11,000 bases of DNA from Deltaproteobacteria bacterium. Its GTDB lineage: Bacteria; Bdellovibrionota; UBA1018. Under the pieces are notes generated by a model. The model did not search any database and was not told the origin of the DNA. It worked only from the letters and a program-made list of their open reading frames with translations. The stretch spans positions 1 through 11,000 of the forward strand of contig JACQAU010000177.1 of the NCBI GenBank assembly GCA_016194835.1, read 5' to 3'. Position numbers and translations under genes: made by a program. Shown one piece after another: positions 6,243 through 11,000 of this stretch (positions are counted from its first letter, which is position 1; every line of letters starts with the position of its first letter).

Positions 6243-7463
6243 TTAAGAAAAAAAGGCTGATTTTAATAATGGAGTGTATTTTTTAAAATTACGTCTAAAC
6301 TTTGCAATGGACATGGTCCATGGATTTTTTGAGAATATTTTCGGTTTTAATAAATCTTCGCACAGGGTTATTAGTCCGTTAACATCGGTGAGGTGTATAA
6401 ATTCAGGAGCAGGGCCGCAGGATCCTCGTGAGTCTATTCCGCCTTCAAAAGATTGATTGTGATAATTTCCAAGCGGGACAGAAATGCCTATTGTAGGAAA
6501 TCCGTAAGCTGTTGCTATCGTGCCCTCGCATGTGCCTCCGTCCATTACTTTTTTCTGAAAATTTGTGCCTAAGCTTATTTTAGCTAAGTCTAGCAAAACT
6601 CTTAAATAGTTTGGGTTAAACACAGTGTATCGGTCTCCAAGCCTGACAACTGGACCCTTGCCAATTGCAGCACCAGGCAGGGCGCGTGATGTTTCTAGAC
6701 TAATACATAGGATTTCTCTTTTTGTGTTTTTAAGCCAACCGAGTTCAAAGTGTCCAATCGCTCCAATAAAACCAACTTCTTCAGCTCGTGTTAGGAAACC
6801 TAAAAAACGAGGTGGTGTTTTCATGGATTTTTTTTTGGAGAGGTATTTTAAGGCCAAGTGAGTAATGGCAAAGCTTCCTACCAGATCGTCTGCTCCTTTT
6901 GTGTATAGTAGCTTTGCTCGCGTCCACACTGGTGCACGAAAAGCAAGGCCACCAAATATATTTTTGGCAAATATGCTTTTGGCAAATATATCTTTGGTAA
7001 ATATGTTTTGTACTGGCATTTTTACTTCGCCAGTTTTTATAGATTTGCTGATATTGACTTTGGTTGCTTCTAGGTGTGCTTTTGTTAAAAGTCCTTCGCC
7101 CAAGTATTTTTGTGAGTTGGCTAACCATACTTTTGCGTTTTTCAGATGTTTAGTGGGAGATCCACCGTGCCATTTGATTTCTAGTGTATTTTGATTTTTC
7201 CATTTTACTCCATGAAATCCTGGATGATCCATGTGAGCTATAAAAATTCTTAATGGTTCTTGTGATTTGGTTTGGACAAGTTTTACATATTCCTTTTGTG
7301 AGGATACTCCTACCACTATGTTTCCTACGGGATCTTGAAAGTATGGGATATTGAAATTTTTAAATTCCTGGGTGAGTGTTTTGATTACATGCATTTCTCT
7401 AAACGGAGCTGTTGGTTGTGTGAGGATTTTCTTTAAAAGTGCTAAGTTGAGTGTGGAAGACAT
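6243..7463 (-). CDS. M42-like (glutamyl aminopeptidase/endoglucanase M type) metallopeptidase
   Basis: The product is 406 residues, longer than the roughly 350 usual for M42. The di-zinc centre is recognisable: H77 and D79 in AHMDHPGF, D192 in GADDLVG, the catalytic pair E228-E229 in TRAEEVGFIGA, E257 in SLETS (Glu where M42 members often have Asp), and H335 in GNYHN. These are the ligands and base of a cytoplasmic aminopeptidase fold, with the apical domain inserted between residues about 80 and 180. Inside that domain, residues 153-172 are four tandem five-residue units (NIFTK, DIFAK, SIFAK, NIFGG) encoded by a 15-base repeat. The C-terminal 40 residues are basic. It has no signal peptide. 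It is the first compact gene upstream of gap and may share its transcript. Substrate cannot be inferred; M20/M28-type relatives are less likely given the EEVG motif. Confidence 0.85.
   Translation of the reverse strand: MSSTLNLALLKKILTQPTAPFREMHVIKTLTQEFKNFNIPYFQDPVGNIVVGVSSQKEYVKLVQTKSQEPLRIFIAHMDHPGFHGVKWKNQNTLEIKWHGGSPTKHLKNAKVWLANSQKYLGEGLLTKAHLEATKVNISKSIKTGEVKMPVQNIFTKDIFAKSIFAKNIFGGLAFRAPVWTRAKLLYTKGADDLVGSFAITHLALKYLSKKKSMKTPPRFLGFLTRAEEVGFIGAIGHFELGWLKNTKREILCISLETSRALPGAAIGKGPVVRLGDRYTVFNPNYLRVLLDLAKISLGTNFQKKVMDGGTCEGTIATAYGFPTIGISVPLGNYHNQSFEGGIDSRGSCGPAPEFIHLTDVNGLITLCEDLLKPKIFSKNPWTMSIAKFRRNFKKYTPLLKSAFFS
6954..7007 (-). repeat. 15-base tandem repeat, four units, inside the M42 peptidase gene
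   Basis: Three occurrences of GGCAA or GGTAA spaced exactly 15 bases apart (6966, 6981 and 6996 on the plus strand) mark the repeat. Flanking bases extend it to nearly four units. The period is a multiple of three, so the frame is kept and the protein gains a pentapeptide pattern of polar, Ile, Phe, Ala/Thr, Lys. The copies differ by only a few bases, which suggests recent slippage expansion. Confidence 0.85.
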
Positions 7464-7508
7464 TATTGTTCTAGCAATAACTGATTGTGTGTTTTTTGTA
7501 AAAACTTT

Positions 7509-10500
7509 TTATAATCCGTATTTTGTTTTAATATAAGCCTCGATAGCCGTTCTATCTGCATCTGAGAGGGCGGCTCCGTATAAGATAAACTCTGCAATTT
7601 TACCGTTTAGGGCATAGGAACTACTGTTACACAGTTTTAGGTCATCAATTGGTCCACTTGATGTAGCTGTACCATCTGCTTGGGCGACACCGTCAAAGTA
7701 CAATTTTATTGTCTCGTTAGTACCACGGGTTGGGATCACAAGTGTGGCGTAGTGGTAGTTGGTTAAATTTGCCCAAGTTCCTCCCCATATATATGTATTT
7801 ACCCCGTATTCGCCAAACATGGTGTCTCCAGTTGTTTGCCATGTGTAAAAGGCATTTTTGTTACCTGCTGTGAGAGTGAACCAAGTTCCTAATCCTCCAC
7901 TATTTGTAGCAAAACCAGGTCGACCTGCATCATTGTACTGAGTAAATAAAAAATCGTAATTACTTCCGTCTCTGAGTTGTGCAATTGGATCTCCATTAGA
8001 ATACCGTGTTGTCGAATCCAGACTAAGCCAAACAATGAGATTGCTTAACTCTTTAGGATTTTTATTTACACTACCAGAAGCCTGATAGGTGATCCCGTCA
8101 GTTAAAGTAGCTATATTGCCTTGCCCATCGGTGACGTTGAGATTGGTGTTACCAACAGCATGAGCAGGTGTGACACATGTAAATTCATTTGAGTTTGTAA
8201 GTGTAAGAGAACTGCAACTAGAAGTACCAATAGTGGCAGTGATATTTGGATCAAATCCAGAACCTCTTACTGTTATAGTAGTACCGCCGGCATCTGACAC
8301 AAATTTGTGTGAAACACTGTCTATTTGCAATCCGTTGATATTATATTTCAGCTTGGCATAATAGAGTAATTTATCAAGCTCTGAGGCAATAAGTGCTCTA
8401 TTGTATACAAAAACTTCAGCGATATCCCCTTCGATATTATATGGACTGCCAGCGTTAAGAGCACCGATTGTGAAATCTGTTGTTCCTGTTGCCGTGACTG
8501 CACCGTCGCCTATGCCAATATAGGTTCCATCAAAATATGCATTAACGGTTTGACCCGCGCCGGAACCAGACCCGGTAACACAAGAGAGATGAAATTTTGT
8601 AAATTCTTTAAATCTTGTCCCCCAAGTTGATGTGGAAACCGAATACTCACCAAACATAAAATCTCCAGTTGTTTGCCAAAAGTACATTGCATTTTGTGGG
8701 CTGGCCGAAAGAGTAAGAAATGCTCCAAGTCCGCCACTATGTATATCTCCATTTTTGATAATGGCACAAGAAGTTAGTGGATAAACATTAGTGCCAGGAG
8801 TTACGTCTTTTAAACTTGTTATATTAGCTGCTGTAAATCTCATGACAGGCCAGCCATTTGCTGTGGCAGTTTTAAGTATGGGACGTTTGGCGTCTTCTGG
8901 TTGTCTAAACAGGAATTTGTTTGGGTCAGCGCTTTTCATAAAAGCGATTTTTTTGTTATCTACATAAGAAGTAGAGTCGGCTTTCACTAGCAATACATTG
9001 CCAGAAATATCATACGGATTTGTAATGAGTGATGCTGTTGGTTGGTATACTAAAAGATTATTAATAGATGCGCTCTGGCCGTTAGCTTTTTCTATAGTCA
9101 AGGTTTTAGATCCTGCAGCGAGTGCTGGAGTTGTACAAGTTAGTTGTTTGGAGCTGGCATATGTTGTTGTAGCGCAAGGAGTCCCAGCAATTTTCACTGT
9201 CGTATCTGGTTCGGCACCAGAAACCATAATATCTATTGTTTGTCCACCGGCAGTATCGAGATAGGTTTTATTGACTGATTCTATTTGTAGTGGGATCACT
9301 GCATATTTTGCACTAAAGTATCTTTCTAACTGATCTAGTTCTGTGTTTGTTAGTGCTTTATTGAAAACGATAATTTCTGCAATATCTCCCTGCCAATTAT
9401 AAGTGCCATTTGAACTCATACCAATTGTAATTTTATTTTTTGTACCAGTGAGATCTAGTGTGCTACTCCCTTCTCTAATGTATTTTCCATCAAAATAAGA
9501 ATAAATATTTTGGCCTGTGCCAGAGGTCGAGGCAACCGCACACGCGATATGAAAATCTGATGTGGGCCACAAGGTTTCCCAAGTGGAGGTTGAAACGGAG
9601 TATTCGCCAATCATCCAGTTTCCAGTTGTTTGCCAAACCTGAAATGAATTTTTTCCAGATGACGAGAGGCTTAGTAGTGTTCCAAGCCCTCCAGCGTGTG
9701 TATCTCCATTTTGTGCTACGATGCAAGTTGTATTTGGAAAGACATGTGTGCTAGGTGCGACATCTCCTAAGCTTTGTGCTGCAGAAAATCTCATTACTGA
9801 TTTGCTATTTACAATAGAAGTCTTAAAAGTTGGTCTTCCTGCAAGTATGTATTGTCTAAATGTATAATTATTTATGTCTGATCCGGTCCAGTTATAGACT
9901 GGATCGTTATCTGCATAAGAATTTGCGCTTGCTTGTAGCCATATCTCAGGAGATAAATCTGATGGATCTGGTAGTGCGGAAGCTTGATATGAATAAGCAT
10001 TTTTTGTAGTTACAGCAGTTCCGCCAGGATTAGTAATTGTGACGTCGTACACGCCGGCTGCTTTTGCTGGAGTTGTGCATAGAGCCTTTGTTTGATTAAT
10101 GTATTTAGTCTCTGTACAGTTTGTAGTACCGATTTTTACAGTTAGTCCTTGAAAGAAATTGTTTCCTGTGATGGTGAGGGTTGTGCCTCCTGGGGTTGTG
10201 CCACTCCATGGACTTAGGGCTCGGATATTTGCGGAGTAAAGTGCATATTTATTATTCAAAGAACTTTCTATGGCCATTCGATTAGTGTCAGAAAGTGCTG
10301 TGTTATAAATCAAAGCTGAGGCAACCCATCCGTCGAAATTGTATAATCCACTCGAAGTAGCGCCCATGACATATTTATCTGAGCTAGATTGAATATCAAC
10401 TGTATTGGGACCCGTACCTATGTATTCGCCATTTCTATACATTTTTACAGTTTTTCCAGATCCAGTTGCATTTATGACTATTGCAAATAAATAATAATTT

Positions 10501-11000
10501 ATTAAGTTTGACCAATAACCACTCCAGGTGACAGAAGAGACGGTGTATCTTCCAAACATTATATCGCCGCTTGTAGGCCAAATTTGAAAGGCATTTATGC
10601 CGTTGTCAGCAAGTTCTCCTACTGTGCCTAGACCACCTGAGTGTCCATCGTTATTGCGTACAACATAAAACGAAGTAGACGAGGAGAAACTGAAGTTTGT
10701 ATTTGTTGATAAAAACTGAGCTGCAGAAAATCGAACTGCTGGTTTGCTATTGATTTGATTTGTCAGAAATGTTGGTTTTTCGGCTATATTGCTTTGAGTT
10801 AAATGCCGTGCATTTCCGCTCTGGTCATCCCATTGTGTGACTAGTGTACCATCAAATTGAGAAATATTATCGGCTTCATATCGCATTGATAGATTAGCCG
10901 GCAATACAATGCTAACTGCTTCAGCATATAAAAAAGCACCACTTTTTGTTCCATATTGTGTGTCAGTATTGGTAACCGCTACATCTGTTGTTCCTGTAGA
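7509..11000 (-). CDS. Giant surface protein of alternating LamG-like and IPT/TIG domains, C-terminal part (N-terminus off the right edge)
   Basis: The frame is open to the window edge, so these are the last 1163 residues. It does not begin at the TTG at 10904: the 32 upstream codons read the end of another IPT domain. Domain order is: end of IPT (11000-10905), LamG (10904-10239), IPT (10229-9981), LamG (9974-9300), IPT (9293-9039), LamG (9035-8340), IPT (8333-8079) and LamG (8075-7512). LamG-like domains carry W-Q-T-T-G-x-x-M-x-G-E-Y and end with G-D-I-A-E-x-x-x-(Y/F)-N-x-A-L, then K-Y. IPT domains carry G-G-T-T-L-T-I-T-G-type strands and a Cys pair (C263/C276 of the part starting at 10904) within CTTPA-like motifs. 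The family is typical of secreted carbohydrate-binding or adhesive proteins. The last LamG lacks about 40 residues, and no C-terminal anchor is seen. It lies 45 bases before the peptidase gene. Confidence 0.9.
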   Translation of the reverse strand, partial: STGTTDVAVTNTDTQYGTKSGAFLYAEAVSIVLPANLSMRYEADNISQFDGTLVTQWDDQSGNARHLTQSNIAEKPTFLTNQINSKPAVRFSAAQFLSTNTNFSFSSSTSFYVVRNNDGHSGGLGTVGELADNGINAFQIWPTSGDIMFGRYTVSSVTWSGYWSNLINYYLFAIVINATGSGKTVKMYRNGEYIGTGPNTVDIQSSSDKYVMGATSSGLYNFDGWVASALIYNTALSDTNRMAIESSLNNKYALYSANIRALSPWSGTTPGGTTLTITGNNFFQGLTVKIGTTNCTETKYINQTKALCTTPAKAAGVYDVTITNPGGTAVTTKNAYSYQASALPDPSDLSPEIWLQASANSYADNDPVYNWTGSDINNYTFRQYILAGRPTFKTSIVNSKSVMRFSAAQSLGDVAPSTHVFPNTTCIVAQNGDTHAGGLGTLLSLSSSGKNSFQVWQTTGNWMIGEYSVSTSTWETLWPTSDFHIACAVASTSGTGQNIYSYFDGKYIREGSSTLDLTGTKNKITIGMSSNGTYNWQGDIAEIIVFNKALTNTELDQLERYFSAKYAVIPLQIESVNKTYLDTAGGQTIDIMVSGAEPDTTVKIAGTPCATTTYASSKQLTCTTPALAAGSKTLTIEKANGQSASINNLLVYQPTASLITNPYDISGNVLLVKADSTSYVDNKKIAFMKSADPNKFLFRQPEDAKRPILKTATANGWPVMRFTAANITSLKDVTPGTNVYPLTSCAIIKNGDIHSGGLGAFLTLSASPQNAMYFWQTTGDFMFGEYSVSTSTWGTRFKEFTKFHLSCVTGSGSGAGQTVNAYFDGTYIGIGDGAVTATGTTDFTIGALNAGSPYNIEGDIAEVFVYNRALIASELDKLLYYAKLKYNINGLQIDSVSHKFVSDAGGTTITVRGSGFDPNITATIGTSSCSSLTLTNSNEFTCVTPAHAVGNTNLNVTDGQGNIATLTDGITYQASGSVNKNPKELSNLIVWLSLDSTTRYSNGDPIAQLRDGSNYDFLFTQYNDAGRPGFATNSGGLGTWFTLTAGNKNAFYTWQTTGDTMFGEYGVNTYIWGGTWANLTNYHYATLVIPTRGTNETIKLYFDGVAQADGTATSSGPIDDLKLCNSSSYALNGKIAEFILYGAALSDADRTAIEAYIKTKYGL
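7512..11000 (-). repeat. Large protein-level tandem repeat (LamG plus IPT), about 930 bases per unit
   Basis: The coding region is built of three complete LamG-IPT units plus a final LamG, with a preceding IPT fragment. Unit starts are near 10904, 9974, 9035 and 8075, so spacing is 930 to 960 bases. Units diverge clearly in sequence (for example WPTSGDIMFGRYTVS, WQTTGNWMIGEYSVS, WQTTGDFMFGEYSVS and WQTTGDTMFGEYGVN), so this is older duplication rather than near-identical DNA repeat. The sequence around the WQTTG core is the most conserved. Confidence 0.85.

Noticed and set aside
6781..7128. 115-codon minus-strand frame inside the M42 gene
   Set aside because: It overlaps the conserved peptidase coding sequence in another frame and encodes Lys/Ser/Gln-rich sequence typical of a shadow.
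7464..7508. A- and T-rich spacer after the LamG gene as a terminator
   Set aside because: T-runs and A-runs are present but I could find no GC-bearing stem.
10902..10904. TTG at 10904 as the start of the LamG/IPT gene
   Set aside because: The frame stays open to the window edge and the upstream codons encode the end of another IPT domain, so this is an internal leucine.

Overview
This looks like a chromosomal stretch of an AT-rich (roughly 40% GC by eye) Gram-negative-type bacterium. The chain gap, pgk, tpiA, secG on one strand is a classical bacterial housekeeping cluster. Several neighbouring genes encode large secreted or surface proteins: LamG/IPT repeats, a beta-propeller, and two signal-peptide proteins. 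That combination, together with PGK sequence features recalled from Bdellovibrio-like bacteria, suggests Bdellovibrionota or another deltaproteobacterial relative. This is inference with low confidence; there is no rRNA or other taxonomic marker in the window.

Layout, following minus-strand transcription from the right edge. The C-terminal 1163 residues of a giant surface protein made of alternating LamG-like and IPT/TIG domains (7509-11000, open at the edge) come first. An M42-type metallopeptidase (6243-7463) follows, then gap (5195-6217), pgk (4229-5188), tpiA (3414-4229) and secG (2995-3360). The spacing from peptidase to secG is tight (45, 25, 6, -1 and 53 bases), so these probably form one operon. 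After a good sigma-70-type promoter comes a secreted seven-bladed propeller protein (1445-2908). It converges on a plus-strand secreted protein of unknown family (628-1371) with its own rho-independent terminator. At the left edge, a divergent minus-strand gene starts at 292 and encodes a secreted protein that runs off the window.

The glycolytic enzymes Gap, Pgk and TpiA act in consecutive or linked steps of lower glycolysis, and SecG belongs to the Sec translocon used by all the signal-peptide proteins nearby. Gap and TpiA retain their catalytic residues. Pgk is strikingly abnormal: it is an uninterrupted frame of only 319 residues, and two family-conserved blocks are cleanly missing. The missing parts include the substrate-binding HRAH segment and the nucleotide-binding GGAKVSDK segment. 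A third in-frame loss, of about 40 residues, sits in the last LamG domain of the giant protein. The M42 peptidase carries a 15-base, four-copy tandem repeat.

No mobile element, CRISPR array or RNA gene was found. The best candidates for a second look are the doubly deleted PGK, the shared pattern of in-frame deletions, the repeat insertion in the peptidase, and the two unassigned secreted proteins at the left.
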